Source: Microbacterium sp. EST19A (lineage in GTDB: Bacteria; Actinomycetota; Actinomycetes; Actinomycetales; Microbacteriaceae). From it: a DNA stretch of 64,000 bases. Below, one piece after another: positions 35,757-45,815 of the stretch. Under the pieces are notes generated by a model. The model made no database searches, was not told the origin of the DNA, and saw only the letters and a list, made by a program, of their open reading frames with translations. Within the stretch, counting starts at the first letter, position 1; every line of letters begins with the position of its first letter. Made by a program: the position numbers and the translations under genes. The DNA lies in the NCBI RefSeq assembly GCF_019969685.1, contig NZ_JAHXYZ010000002.1, positions 930,001-994,000 of the forward strand, read 5' to 3'.

Positions 35757-35784
35757 GTGTTATTCCTAAATATTGGCATATCAA
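35757..35784 (-). promoter_or_regulatory. Possible promoter of the receiver-PIG-L operon
   Basis: An AT-rich patch in the 241-base upstream space. On the minus strand TTGATA (35784-35779) and TAACAC (35762-35757) are 16 bases apart, about 90 bases before the start codon. A weak match to a housekeeping promoter. Confidence 0.3.
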
Positions 35785-35906
35785 AGCCCCCGCGCGACGC
35801 TGCCGGTCAGGGCGAGCCTTCGCTCACCGCGCGCAACGGCATCGATCAGGGCGTGCACGACACGATAACTGCGTGCCCGCTCCCCGGATGCGTGTGCGCC
35901 GAGGGA

Positions 35907-36221
35907 CTACGACGTCACCCGTGCTGCACGCTTCTCCTGCTGGTAGACCCGGATCGCCTCGTACCGCTCGGCCGAGCGGGCCTGCCGTTTGGCCGCCTCG
36001 TCGGCGCGATTCTTCGGCGGAGCCGTGGTCACGAGGTCATCGAGCAGATGACGGGCCGCGTGCGCGATCTCTGCGACCGCCCGGTCGAACACGGCCTGGT
36101 TCGCCCGCGACGGCGCATTCGTTCCCGCGATCTTGCGGACGAACTGGAGGGCGGCGTCGTGGCATTCCTCGTCGGTCGCTGCGGGCTCGAGGTTGTTCAG
36201 GGGCACGATGTTGCGGCACAT
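35907..36221 (-). CDS. DUF2277 family protein
   Basis: A 104-residue soluble protein beginning MCRNIVPLNNLEP, the invariant N-terminus of the DUF2277 family, followed by a helical region (ALQFVRKIAGTNAPS, AVAEIAHAARHLLDDL) and a charged C-terminus. The conserved Cys2 could bind metal but no function is known. The gene stands alone between the operon promoter region and the divergent DUF4190-like gene. Confidence 0.82.
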   Translation of the reverse strand: MCRNIVPLNNLEPAATDEECHDAALQFVRKIAGTNAPSRANQAVFDRAVAEIAHAARHLLDDLVTTAPPKNRADEAAKRQARSAERYEAIRVYQQEKRAARVTS

Positions 36222-36364
36222 ACCGGCACGCTACGCCGGGCCGACGGCTGACGGAAGAGTCGATCCGGTGCACAGGATGGTGCGATCGACACGCGGCTCG
36301 CTACGCTCTGGCTACGAGAACCGGCGACGGCCGATCCGCCGTCTCCCTGGAAGAGGAGCGAGAC

Positions 36365-36802
36365 ATGACGATTCCCCCACCCCCGGATTCCCCGCAGAAT
36401 CCCCCCGCACAGACTCCCCCGGCGTGGAACGGTGCGCCGGCGGATCCTGCCGCCGGCTACGCTCCGCCTGCCCCGAACGGGGCGCCGTACGGCGGCGCGC
36501 CCTATGCGACCGCGCCGGCGTCCCCTCCGGGACGCGTGCTGTCGATCATCGGCCTGGTGCTCGCCTTCGTCGCCGCGCCGGTCGGCCTCGTCATCAGCAT
36601 CGTCGCGGCCGTCAAGCTCGGCAAGGCCGGGGCACCCAAGGGCCTCGCGATCGCCGGCATCATCGTCGGCGCCGTCATCACGCTGCTCTGGATCATCGGC
36701 ATCATCCTCTTCGTGACCGTGCTCAGCGGCGTCATCGGGACGTGCGCGGAGCTCGGCCCTGGTGTGTGGGACGTGAACGGCGTCACCTACACCTGCGGCT
36801 GA
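36365..36802 (+). CDS. Proline-rich DUF4190-like membrane protein
   Basis: A 145-residue protein. The first 55 residues are a disordered Pro/Ala/Gly-rich segment (PPPPDSPQNPP, NGAPYGGAPYA). Two hydrophobic hairpins follow, separated by KLGKAGAPKGLAIAG, the hallmark of DUF4190-type small membrane proteins. A short external tail carries two Cys (GTCAELGPG, YTCG) that could pair. GAGGAG lies nine bases before the ATG. Function unknown. Confidence 0.75.
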   Translation: MTIPPPPDSPQNPPAQTPPAWNGAPADPAAGYAPPAPNGAPYGGAPYATAPASPPGRVLSIIGLVLAFVAAPVGLVISIVAAVKLGKAGAPKGLAIAGIIVGAVITLLWIIGIILFVTVLSGVIGTCAELGPGVWDVNGVTYTCG

Positions 36803-36815
36803 CCCCGCCTGCACG

Positions 36816-36855
36816 AGGAAGGGACCGGATGCTGTGCAGCATCCGGTCCCTTCCT
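36816..36855. terminator. Bidirectional terminator with GGATGC/GCATCC apex
   Basis: A perfect inverted repeat of 19 bases per arm (36816-36834 and 36837-36855) between the convergent DUF4190-like gene and guaB. Its apex reads ggatgctg-tg-cagcatcc, a pattern shared with three other terminators in the window. Confidence 0.85.
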
Positions 36856-36866
36856 GTCTGGGTCGC

Positions 36867-38459
<1,593 letters not shown>

Positions 38460-38617
38460 AGCGAGATGAGGCCGTGAACATTCCCGAAGGGCGCGGTCGT
38501 CCGGCGGGCAGGCCGCCGGTGTAGGCGAATCGGGAAACGCACACTACGCTCAAAACGTCGTCCACCCCTGCGGTTCACACCCGATGCCGCCGGGAAAGCA
38601 CTCACAGTGGAGGTTGC

Positions 38618-39967
38618 GTGGGACCCACATCAATCGCCGTGCAGCGAAAGCGACCCTGGGTGGTCGCCTTCCTCGGCATCATCATGGCGCTCACAGCGTT
38701 CCTGATCCTGCCCCCGTCTCCGGCTTCGGCCGAGACGACCGACGACGGCCAGGAGGTGACCGACTTCTACTTCGCCGGGGTCATCACCTTCGACGATGAG
38801 CCTGTCGAAGGCGTCGGCATGCAGATCGAGGGCAACGGCTTCAAGGGCGAGACCGAGACGGATGCCGACGGCAAGTGGCGTCTCTACGTGCCCGAGAAGG
38901 ACACGTACACGCTCACAGTCGACGAAGATTCCCTGCCGGACGGCGTGATCGTCGACGCGAGCCTGCTGCCCCCGGGCACGCAGCCGATCTCCGGCACGTC
39001 CGCCTCCTTCGAGGTGGAGTTCGGGCTCACCGGCACCAAGATCATGAACCTGTTCCTCGGTGAGGGTCAGCGGGTCACGGTGTCGGTCCTCGATCAGCTG
39101 CTCTCGCGTCTCGTCGGCGGCCTGAACTTCGGCCTCCTCCTGGCGCTCGCCTCGATGGGCGCGGCGCTGATCTACGGCACGACGCGGCTGTCGAACTTCG
39201 CACACGCCGAGATGGTGACCTGGGGCGGACTGGTGGCGCTGGTCACGACGACCTTCTGGCATCTTCCGCTGTGGGCCGGCATCATCGCGGCGGTGGTCGG
39301 CGGCGGACTGTTCGGCTGGGCGCTCGACGCCGGGATCTGGCGTCCGCTGCGGCGACGCGGGCTCGGCGTCGTGCAGCTGATGATCGTCAGCATCGGGCTG
39401 TCGCTGGCGCTCCGCTATGCCTTCCAGTACCTGATCGGCGGCGGCACCCGGCAGCTTCCGGGTGCCAGCCCGGCACCGATCCAGTTCGGCCCCATCTCGC
39501 TGTCGTACATCGACATGATCGGCATGGGCGTGAGCATCGTGGTGATCGTCGGGGTGGCGTTCTTCCTCACCCGCACCCGCATCGGCAAGGCGACCCGCGC
39601 GATCTCCGACAACCCGCAGCTCGCTGCCGCATCCGGCATCGACGTCGACAAGGTCGTCCGGTACGTCTGGATCCTCTCCGGCACCCTGGCAGCGATCTCC
39701 GGCGTCCTCTGGGGCTACTTCCGCCCCGGGGTGAAGTGGGACATGGGCGCGCAGATGCTGCTGCTCATCTTCGCCGCGATCACGCTGGGCGGCCTCGGTA
39801 CCGCGTTCGGCGCTCTCGTCGGCTCGCTCATCGTCGGCATCGCGGTCGAGGTCTCCACACTCTGGATCCCCTCCGACCTGAAGTACGCGAGCGCTCTGGT
39901 CGTGCTCATCGTGATCCTCCTCGTCAGACCCCAGGGACTGCTGGGCCGCAGGGAAAGGTTGGGCTGA
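38618..39967 (+). CDS. livH: LivH-type ABC permease with N-terminal secreted Ig/CnaB-like domain
   Basis: A 449-residue branched-chain amino acid type permease. About 150 residues precede the permease: a hydrophobic export segment ending SPASAE, then a beta-rich domain with FAGVITFDDEPVEGVGM, ETDADGKWRLYVPE and TYTLTVDEDSLP, like carboxypeptidase-regulatory or CnaB domains. The permease part begins near residue 150 (LLSRLVGGLNFGLLLALASMG) with the family E-A-A-like loop TRTRIGKATRAISDN. GTG start at 38618 follows GGAGG. Ordinary LivH proteins are about 290-310 residues, so the extra domain is real and unusual. Confidence 0.9.
   Translation: MGPTSIAVQRKRPWVVAFLGIIMALTAFLILPPSPASAETTDDGQEVTDFYFAGVITFDDEPVEGVGMQIEGNGFKGETETDADGKWRLYVPEKDTYTLTVDEDSLPDGVIVDASLLPPGTQPISGTSASFEVEFGLTGTKIMNLFLGEGQRVTVSVLDQLLSRLVGGLNFGLLLALASMGAALIYGTTRLSNFAHAEMVTWGGLVALVTTTFWHLPLWAGIIAAVVGGGLFGWALDAGIWRPLRRRGLGVVQLMIVSIGLSLALRYAFQYLIGGGTRQLPGASPAPIQFGPISLSYIDMIGMGVSIVVIVGVAFFLTRTRIGKATRAISDNPQLAAASGIDVDKVVRYVWILSGTLAAISGVLWGYFRPGVKWDMGAQMLLLIFAAITLGGLGTAFGALVGSLIVGIAVEVSTLWIPSDLKYASALVVLIVILLVRPQGLLGRRERLG
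38795..38811 (+). repeat. Copy of the TGAGCC(T/G)G(T/C)CGAAG motif
   Basis: gatgagcctgtcgaagg, inside livH where it encodes DEPVEG. One of four related copies in the window (others at 40966, 45327 and 47994). Confidence 0.5.
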
Positions 39968-39972
39968 CCGCC

Positions 39973-40950
39973 ATGGACTTCGGAAGCATCTTCTCCAACA
40001 CCGCCGTCTACCTGTTCAGCCCGGTCACCCTGGCGTACGCGCTGGCTGCCACGGGTCTCGCGATGCACTTCGGCTTCGCCGGCCTGCTCAACTTCGGTAT
40101 GGCCGCCTTCATGGCTATCGGCGGCTACGGCTACGCCATCTCCGTGCTGACCTTCGGTCTCCCGTGGTGGATCGGCATGCTGATCGGCCTGCTCGGGGGC
40201 GCGCTCTTCGCGGTGCTCCTCGGCATCCCGACGCTGCGCCTGCGGGCCGACTACCTCGCGATCGCGACGATCGCCGCCGGTGAGATCGTGCGCCTGCTCT
40301 TCACCACGCAGGTATTCGACGAGTACACCAACTCGGCCGACGGCCTCGCGCAGTTCAACGGCGGTTTCCGCGACGCGAACCCCTTCCCCACCGGCACCTA
40401 CGGGTTCGGACCGTGGACGTACAGCGCCGATGACCTCTGGAACCGTGTGTTCGGGCTGATCGTCCTGCTCGTCGCGATCCTCCTGGTGTGGGCCCTGATG
40501 CGCAGCCCGTGGGGCCGCGTGCTCAAGGGCATCCGTGAGGACGAGGACGCCGTGCGCTCGCTCGGCAAGAACGTCTTCGCCTACAAGATGCAGGCGCTCG
40601 TCGTCGGTGGCGTCATCGGCGCCGCCGGAGGGATCGTGTTCGTGCTCCCCTCCGCCGTCGTGCCGGGCAGCTACACGACCTCGCTGACCTTCTTCCTGTG
40701 GACCGTCCTCCTCCTGGGAGGCGCGGCCACGGTGTTCGGACCGACGCTCGGAGCGATCCTCTTCTGGATCGTGTTCGCCTTCATGGCGAACCTGCTGCCG
40801 TCGATGGCGAAGGCGGGGATCTTGCCGATGTCCGACAGCCAGGCCTCGACGCTGGTGTTCATCTTCATCGGCATCGCGCTGATGCTGCTCGTGATCTTCC
40901 GCCCCCAGGGCATCCTCGGCGACAAGAGGGAGATGACCTTTGTCAAGTGA
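39973..40950 (+). CDS. livM: LivM-type branched-chain amino acid ABC permease
   Basis: A 325-residue permease with about nine hydrophobic segments, including AYALAATGLAMHFGFAGLLNFG at the start and the family loop SPWGRVLKGIREDEDAVRSLGKN. It forms the membrane pore with LivH. Start at 39973 is five bases after the livH stop. The segment RADYLAIATIAAGEIVRLL is diagnostic of LivM proteins. Confidence 0.94.
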   Translation: MDFGSIFSNTAVYLFSPVTLAYALAATGLAMHFGFAGLLNFGMAAFMAIGGYGYAISVLTFGLPWWIGMLIGLLGGALFAVLLGIPTLRLRADYLAIATIAAGEIVRLLFTTQVFDEYTNSADGLAQFNGGFRDANPFPTGTYGFGPWTYSADDLWNRVFGLIVLLVAILLVWALMRSPWGRVLKGIREDEDAVRSLGKNVFAYKMQALVVGGVIGAAGGIVFVLPSAVVPGSYTTSLTFFLWTVLLLGGAATVFGPTLGAILFWIVFAFMANLLPSMAKAGILPMSDSQASTLVFIFIGIALMLLVIFRPQGILGDKREMTFVK

Positions 40951-41953
40951 AAGCACCAACACGGTCCCTGAGCCGGCCGAAGGGCCGGCCACGGGAAGCA
41001 TCCGACGCCCGAAGACCACCGGTCTCACCAAGGGAGAGGTGAAGCCCGGCGTCGCCAAGGTCGATCCGATCCTCGTCGCCGACGCGGTGCAGCGGCGCTT
41101 CGGCGGACTGACCGCCGTCGACGTCGACCACCTCGAGATCCCCCGCGGCGCCATCACCGCCCTGATCGGACCGAACGGCGCCGGAAAGACGACGCTGTTC
41201 AACCTGCTCTGCGGGTTCGACAAGCCGAACAGCGGCACCTGGTCGTTCGACGGCAAGAACCTCTCCGGGGTGCCGTCGTTCAAGGTCGCCCGCATGGGCC
41301 AGGTGCGCACGTTCCAGCTCACCAAGTCGCTGTCGCTGCTCACGGTGCTCGAGAACATGAAGCTCGGCGCCCCGCATCAGCGCGGCGAGGGCTTCTGGTC
41401 GAGTCTCTTCCCGTTCCTGTGGCGCAAGCAGGACACCAAGATCGAGGGCAAGGCGCGCGACCTGCTCGCGCGCTTCAAGCTCGACGCCAAGGAAAAGGAC
41501 TTCGCCGCATCGCTCTCCGGCGGGCAGCGCAAGCTCCTCGAGATGGCCAGAGCCCTGATGAGCGATCCGACGCTCGTGATGCTCGATGAGCCGATGGCCG
41601 GCGTCAACCCGGCGCTCACGCAGTCGCTCCTCGACCACATCCTCGACCTCAAGGGCCTCGGGATGACTGTGCTCTTCGTCGAGCACGACATGCACATGGT
41701 CCGCCACATCGCCGACTGGGTCGTCGTGATGGCGGAGGGCCGTGTCGTCGCAGAAGGCCCGCCCGACGAGGTCATGGCAGACCCCGCGGTCGTCGACGCC
41801 TACCTGGGGGCGCATCAGGACGTCGATCTGGGTGCCGTCACCGGCCGCATCCCCGTGGTCGCCGACGTGGATGCCGCGAAGTTCCGCGAACAGGTCGAAG
41901 CAGAGGTCGAGGCCGAGGAATCCGTCGACGACGCCGAGGAGAAGAAGGCATGA
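40940..41953 (+). CDS. livG: LivG-type ABC ATPase
   Basis: A 337-residue ATPase, longer than usual LivG (about 255) because of a 45-residue N-terminal extension and a 50-residue acidic C-terminal tail (EAEVEAEESVDDAEEKKA). Walker A GPNGAGKTT, signature LSGGQRKLLEMAR and Walker B TLVMLDEP are present. A TTG start at 40940 overlaps the end of livM by 11 bases; an AGGGAG precedes it. The N-extension carries one copy of the dispersed TGAGCC-CGAAG motif, encoding PEPAEGP. Confidence 0.92.
   Translation: MSSESTNTVPEPAEGPATGSIRRPKTTGLTKGEVKPGVAKVDPILVADAVQRRFGGLTAVDVDHLEIPRGAITALIGPNGAGKTTLFNLLCGFDKPNSGTWSFDGKNLSGVPSFKVARMGQVRTFQLTKSLSLLTVLENMKLGAPHQRGEGFWSSLFPFLWRKQDTKIEGKARDLLARFKLDAKEKDFAASLSGGQRKLLEMARALMSDPTLVMLDEPMAGVNPALTQSLLDHILDLKGLGMTVLFVEHDMHMVRHIADWVVVMAEGRVVAEGPPDEVMADPAVVDAYLGAHQDVDLGAVTGRIPVVADVDAAKFREQVEAEVEAEESVDDAEEKKA
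40966..40983 (+). repeat. Copy of the TGAGCC(T/G)G(T/C)CGAAG motif
   Basis: ccctgagccggccgaagg within the poorly conserved N-terminal extension of livG, consistent with insertion of the motif into a tolerant region. Confidence 0.5.
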
Positions 41954-42720
41954 CCGACCAGACGCCTGTCCGGAACGAGATCAAGAACGACGATGTCATC
42001 GTCGAGCTGAAGGATGTGCACGCCGGCTACCTGCCGGGTGTGAACATCCTCAACGGCGCCAACCTCGTCGCGCGCAAGGGCGAGCTGATCGGCATCATCG
42101 GCCCGAACGGCGCCGGCAAGTCGACCCTGCTGAAGGCGATCTTCGGCATGGTGAACGTGCGCAGCGGCGACGTGACGCTCAAGGGCGAGAGCATCGTGGG
42201 GCTCAAGGCCGACAAGCTCGTGAAGCGTGGCGTGGCCTTCGTCCCTCAGACGAACAACGTCTTCCCGTCGCTCTCCATCGAGGAGAACCTGCAGATGGGG
42301 CTCTACCAGAACCCCAAGATCTACGCCGAGCGGCTGGAGTTCGTCAGCAGCATCTTCGCCGAGCTCGGCAAGCGGCTCAAGCAGCGCGCAGGTTCGCTCT
42401 CGGGCGGCGAGCGGCAGATGGTGGCGATGTCACGGGCCCTCATGATGGACCCGTCGGTGCTGCTGCTCGACGAGCCCTCCGCCGGCCTCTCCCCCGTGCG
42501 CCAGGACGACGCGTTCATCCGCGTCTCCGACATCAACAAGGCGGGCGTGACGACGATCATGGTCGAGCAGAACGCCCGGCGCTGCCTGCAGATCTGCGAC
42601 CGCGGCTATGTGCTCGATCAGGGCAGGGACGCGTACGAGGGCACCGGACGCGACCTCCTCAACGATCCCAAGGTGATCGGACTGTACCTCGGTACGCTCG
42701 GCACCGAAGACGCCGCCTGA
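41950..42720 (+). CDS. livF: LivF-type ABC ATPase
   Basis: A 256-residue ATPase overlapping livG by four bases. Walker A GPNGAGKST, signature LSGGERQMVAMSR and Walker B VLLLDEPSAGLSP. It pairs with LivG to drive import through LivH-LivM. Family substrates include branched-chain amino acids, amides, urea and other small solutes; the substrate here is not certain. A terminator follows directly. Confidence 0.94.
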   Translation: MTDQTPVRNEIKNDDVIVELKDVHAGYLPGVNILNGANLVARKGELIGIIGPNGAGKSTLLKAIFGMVNVRSGDVTLKGESIVGLKADKLVKRGVAFVPQTNNVFPSLSIEENLQMGLYQNPKIYAERLEFVSSIFAELGKRLKQRAGSLSGGERQMVAMSRALMMDPSVLLLDEPSAGLSPVRQDDAFIRVSDINKAGVTTIMVEQNARRCLQICDRGYVLDQGRDAYEGTGRDLLNDPKVIGLYLGTLGTEDAA

Positions 42721-42729
42721 CGCGTCGGA

Positions 42730-42763
42730 GAGAGGGGCGGATGCTGAGGCATCCGCCCCTCTC
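42730..42763 (+). terminator. Intrinsic terminator of the liv operon
   Basis: Perfect 15-base arms (42730-42744, 42749-42763) with a tgag loop, followed by the T-rich tctctttct. Apex reads ggatgc-tgag-gcatcc. Confidence 0.85.
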
Positions 42764-42780
42764 TCTTTCTCCAGACACGA

Positions 42781-42813
42781 CGAAGGCCCCGGATGCAGCA
42801 TCCGGGGCCTTCG
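42781..42813 (-). terminator. Terminator of livK
   Basis: Perfect 16-base arms (42781-42796, 42798-42813) around a single central a; apex ggatgc-a-gcatcc. It lies 10 bases after the livK stop on the minus strand. Confidence 0.75.
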
Positions 42814-42822
42814 CGCGTGTGA

Positions 42823-44097
42823 TCAGTTGGTGCGGGTGATCAGGTTGTCGGCACCGTACTTGTAGGTACCGATGGACGCACCCTGCGGGTCGCCGTTCTC
42901 GTCGAACGTGACCTCGCCGGAGTAGCCGTCGTAGTCGGCCGTGCCACCGTCGTTGATGATCTTGGCGCAGTCAGCGAAGCTGGTGCACTTCTCACCGTCG
43001 CCGGAACCGCCGGAGACCTCTTCCATCTTGGCCGCGATGTCCGCGCCCTCGGTGGAGCCTGCCGCGAGCGACGCCAGAGCCACGAGCACGACGGCGTCGT
43101 ACGCCTCGGCCGCGTAGGTGAAGTCGTTGACCTCAGGGTTGCCCTCACCCGTCCAGTACGCCTGCAGACGGTCGGTGAAGTCGTCCTCGAGTGCCGGACC
43201 CGGCTTCGTGCCCTGCGCGCCCTCGAGCGAGAAGGAGAAGTTCGTGTCGGGCGAGGAGCCGTAGTCGGACAGGTTGCCGTCGACCAGGTACCACTTGTCC
43301 GGCGAGATGCCGGCGTTCTGCAGCAGCGGGGCGATGGTCTTGAACTGGTCGAACGACACGATCGCGACGGCGTCGGGGTTCGCGGCCTTGATGGTCTCGA
43401 CCTGAGCGTCGAACTGACCGTCACCGACGTTGTACGACGCATCCGCGACGACCTCGCCGCCGGCGCCCTCGAACGTCGACTTGATGTTGTCGAACAGGCC
43501 GGTGCCGTAGGCGTCGTTCTGGTAGATGACGCCGAGCGTCTTGTGACCGTCTTCGGCGATCAGGTTGCCGAGAACCTCACCCTGCAGCAGGTCGCTGGGT
43601 GCGGTGCGGAAGTACAGGCCGTTGTCGTCCCAGTCGGTGAAGTCGGGACCAGTGTTCGAGGCCGAGATCTGCAGGATTCCCGCGCTGACGTTTCCGTCGA
43701 GGATGAGGCGGGAGACACCGGATGCCGCGGCACCGACGATGGCGGTCACGCCTGCGCCCTGGAGCTTGGTGATGGAGGTCTCGTACGCCTTGGTGTCGGT
43801 GTCGCCCTCGTCTTCGGCCGTCAGGTCGATGGTCACGCCGGCGGCGGCCTCGTTGACCTCGGAGACGGCGAGTCCGACGCCGGATTCCATGGGCGGGCCG
43901 AGGAACGACAGCGATCCGGTCTGAGGCAGCAGCGAACCGAGCTTGAGCGTCAGGTCTGCTGCGGGCTTGTCTCCACCGCCTTCCGATGGCTCGGCGTTCG
44001 GCGTGCTGCTGCAGCCGGCGACCACGATGGCGGATGCGCTGAGCAGCGCGATCCCCGCGAAGATCTTCGCGCTGCGCGAACCCTTCAATACGTTCAT
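42823..44097 (-). CDS. livK: LivK-type amino acid ABC transporter binding lipoprotein
   Basis: A 424-residue type I periplasmic-binding-fold lipoprotein. Signal peptide with lipobox IVVAGC (Cys29), a Ser/Pro/Gly linker, then LGSLLPQTGSLSFLGPPMESG, the start typical of Leu/Ile/Val and amide receptors. It faces the four liv genes tail to tail instead of being in their operon, so it has its own promoter upstream of 44097. It is the obvious partner of that importer. Confidence 0.9.
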   Translation of the reverse strand: MNVLKGSRSAKIFAGIALLSASAIVVAGCSSTPNAEPSEGGGDKPAADLTLKLGSLLPQTGSLSFLGPPMESGVGLAVSEVNEAAAGVTIDLTAEDEGDTDTKAYETSITKLQGAGVTAIVGAAASGVSRLILDGNVSAGILQISASNTGPDFTDWDDNGLYFRTAPSDLLQGEVLGNLIAEDGHKTLGVIYQNDAYGTGLFDNIKSTFEGAGGEVVADASYNVGDGQFDAQVETIKAANPDAVAIVSFDQFKTIAPLLQNAGISPDKWYLVDGNLSDYGSSPDTNFSFSLEGAQGTKPGPALEDDFTDRLQAYWTGEGNPEVNDFTYAAEAYDAVVLVALASLAAGSTEGADIAAKMEEVSGGSGDGEKCTSFADCAKIINDGGTADYDGYSGEVTFDENGDPQGASIGTYKYGADNLITRTN

Positions 44098-44241
44098 GTT
44101 GCTCCCTTGCGTAACTGAGCGCGGATTGTGACCGCGATCGGGTGCTCTAACACTAGAGCGAGATGCTCGCGCGCAGGTGTCGGCAGTATCTCAGTGCGTT
44201 AACGATCCGATACCGAGTCCTGGCCGCGGTGGGCCGCAGGG

Positions 44242-45177
44242 TCAGGCGACTCCGGGCTCCGCGACACGACGCCCGCGACGGGCCGCCAGGAGGAGGTCGA
44301 TCACGAACACGGCGATGGCGATCCACACGATGATGAATCCGGCCCAGCGTTCGGCCGGCATGGGCTCGCCGAGCACCGCGACGCCGAGGATGAACTGCAT
44401 CACGGGCGTGACGAACTGGATCATGCCGATCACCGTGAGGTCGATCCTTCGCGTGCCGGCGGCGAAGAGCAGCAGGGGCACCGCGGTGACCACGCCGGCG
44501 AAACCGAGCACAAGGGCGTGACCCCAGCCGTTCTGCCCCATCGTGATGCCCGCCGGGGTCTGCGCCACGATGATCAGCTGCACGACCGCGATCGGGATCA
44601 GCCAGAACGACTCGAGCGTGAGGCCGCTCACCGCGTCGACCGCGGGACCGATCTTCTTCTTGATCAGGCCGTAGACGCCGAACGACGCGGTCAGTGTCAG
44701 CGCGATCCACGGGAAGGCGCCGTAGGCCACGACGATCACGACGACGGCGATCGCGGCGATGGCGATGGCCGCCCACTGGAGTCGGCGGATGCGCTCCTTC
44801 AGCACGAAGACGCCGAGCAGCACCGTGGTGATCGGGTTGATGAAGTATCCGAGGCTGGTCTCCACGACGTGGCCGGTGAGCGTGCCGAGCACGAACACCT
44901 GCCAGTTGACGTAGATGAGCAGGCCGGCGAGCGCGGTCCAGCCGAGGAGTTTCGGCTGCCGCAGGATCACGCCGAACGCCGCCCAGCCGCGCGTCACCGT
45001 GAGCAGCAGCAGGCAGAAGACGAGCGACAACAGGACGCGCCAGGCGACGACCTCCCAGGGGCCGGTCGGCACGAGGAGCAGGAAGTACAGCGGGAGGATG
45101 CCCCAGAGCAGATAGGCGCCGCCCGCGTAGGCGACTCCGGCGGTCCGAGTGGCGCGGGTCGTCGTCTCAGGGGGCAC
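44242..45177 (-). CDS. rarD: RarD/EamA family transporter
   Basis: A 311-residue membrane protein with ten hydrophobic segments in two EamA halves. GGAYLLWGILPLYF at the N-terminus, NWQVFVLG, ETSLGYFINP and the second-half FVTPVMQFILGVAVLGE are typical of RarD. Members are predicted drug/metabolite exporters; the chloramphenicol link of the original RarD name is not proven. It is separated from livK by 144 bases and from groES by a terminator. Confidence 0.9.
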   Translation of the reverse strand: MPPETTTRATRTAGVAYAGGAYLLWGILPLYFLLLVPTGPWEVVAWRVLLSLVFCLLLLTVTRGWAAFGVILRQPKLLGWTALAGLLIYVNWQVFVLGTLTGHVVETSLGYFINPITTVLLGVFVLKERIRRLQWAAIAIAAIAVVVIVVAYGAFPWIALTLTASFGVYGLIKKKIGPAVDAVSGLTLESFWLIPIAVVQLIIVAQTPAGITMGQNGWGHALVLGFAGVVTAVPLLLFAAGTRRIDLTVIGMIQFVTPVMQFILGVAVLGEPMPAERWAGFIIVWIAIAVFVIDLLLAARRGRRVAEPGVA

Positions 45178-45271
45178 TGGACAACCCTATTGCCGCAGGC
45201 GGAGTCCGATCACCGCGAGCACCCCGCCGTGCGGAGTTCGGCAGGAATCGGATGCCGGGTGGCGGAAAGCA

Positions 45272-45309
45272 GAAGGAGCCCGGATGCCGTGGCATCCGAG
45301 CTCCTTCTC
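45272..45309 (-). terminator. Terminator downstream of groES
   Basis: Arms of 17 bases (from 45272) with one mismatch around a gt centre; apex cggatgcc-gt-ggcatccg. It lies about 50 bases past the groES stop. Confidence 0.75.
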
Positions 45310-45326
45310 ACGAGCTGGCTCGCTGT

Positions 45327-45343
45327 CCTTCGACAGGCTCAGG
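45327..45343. repeat. Intergenic copy of the TGAGCCTGTCGAAG motif
   Basis: ccttcgacaggctcagg, reverse orientation, between the groES stop and its terminator. The only fully noncoding copy of the four noted. Confidence 0.55.
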
Positions 45344-45359
45344 AACCGGCTTCAGGTCT

Positions 45360-45656
45360 TCAGCGGACGACGACCGCGAGGACGTCGCGGGCCGACAGGA
45401 CGAGGTACTCGTCTGCGCCGAACTTCACTTCGGTGCCGCCGTACTTGCTGTACAGGACACGGTCGCCGACGGCGACGTCGATCGGAACGCGGTTGCCGTT
45501 GTCATCGATGCGGCCGGGGCCGACGGCGATGACCTCGCCCTCCTGGGGCTTCTCCTTGGCAGTGTCGGGGATGACCAGGCCACTCGCGGTGGTCTGCTCG
45601 GCCTCGACCTGCTGGATGACGATGCGGTCCTCGAGCGGCTTGATGGAAACCGACAC
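45360..45656 (-). CDS. groES: GroES co-chaperonin
   Basis: A 98-residue protein that caps the GroEL chaperonin. It has the PLEDRIVIQ start, the mobile-loop region around [11 protein letters not shown], and the conserved [13 protein letters not shown]. The GTG start at 45656 follows AGAGG. No groEL is adjacent; in many actinobacteria a second, separate groEL supplies the partner. Two CIRCE operators upstream indicate HrcA repression and heat induction. Confidence 0.96.
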   Translation of the reverse strand: MSVSIKPLEDRIVIQQVEAEQTTASGLVIPDTAKEKPQEGEVIAVGPGRIDDNGNRVPIDVAVGDRVLYSKYGGTEVKFGADEYLVLSARDVLAVVVR

Positions 45657-45696
45657 GGTCTACCTCTTCTTTCTTGACGCTGACACGAAAGACTTG

Positions 45697-45723
45697 TTCG
45701 CACTCTCAACCCGAGAGTGCTAA
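45697..45723 (-). promoter_or_regulatory. CIRCE operator, copy 1
   Basis: ttcgcactc-N9-gagtgctaa, one base from the consensus TTAGCACTC-N9-GAGTGCTAA bound by HrcA. It lies 41 bases upstream of the groES start. Confidence 0.85.
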
Positions 45724-45726
45724 TCC

Positions 45727-45757
45727 AGTCTAGGCGCTCGGTTGGCACTCATGCAAT
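45727..45757 (-). promoter_or_regulatory. groES promoter candidate
   Basis: On the minus strand TTGCAT (45756-45751) and TAGACT (45732-45727) are 18 bases apart, between and overlapping the two CIRCE sites, a position at which HrcA would block RNA polymerase. Confidence 0.5.
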
Positions 45758-45768
45758 GCGAGTGCCAA
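45742..45768 (-). promoter_or_regulatory. CIRCE operator, copy 2
   Basis: ttggcactc-N9-gagtgccaa, a perfect 9-9-9 palindrome with G/C in place of the A/T at the third arm position of the consensus. Confidence 0.85.
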
Positions 45769-45815
45769 CCCGCTGCCCGTCTCGGCGGCCACGACCGGGG
45801 AATTAGGCTGAGAAC

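Noticed and set aside
45178..45656. groESL operon
   Set aside because: Only groES is present; the flanking genes are rarD and a methyltransferase.
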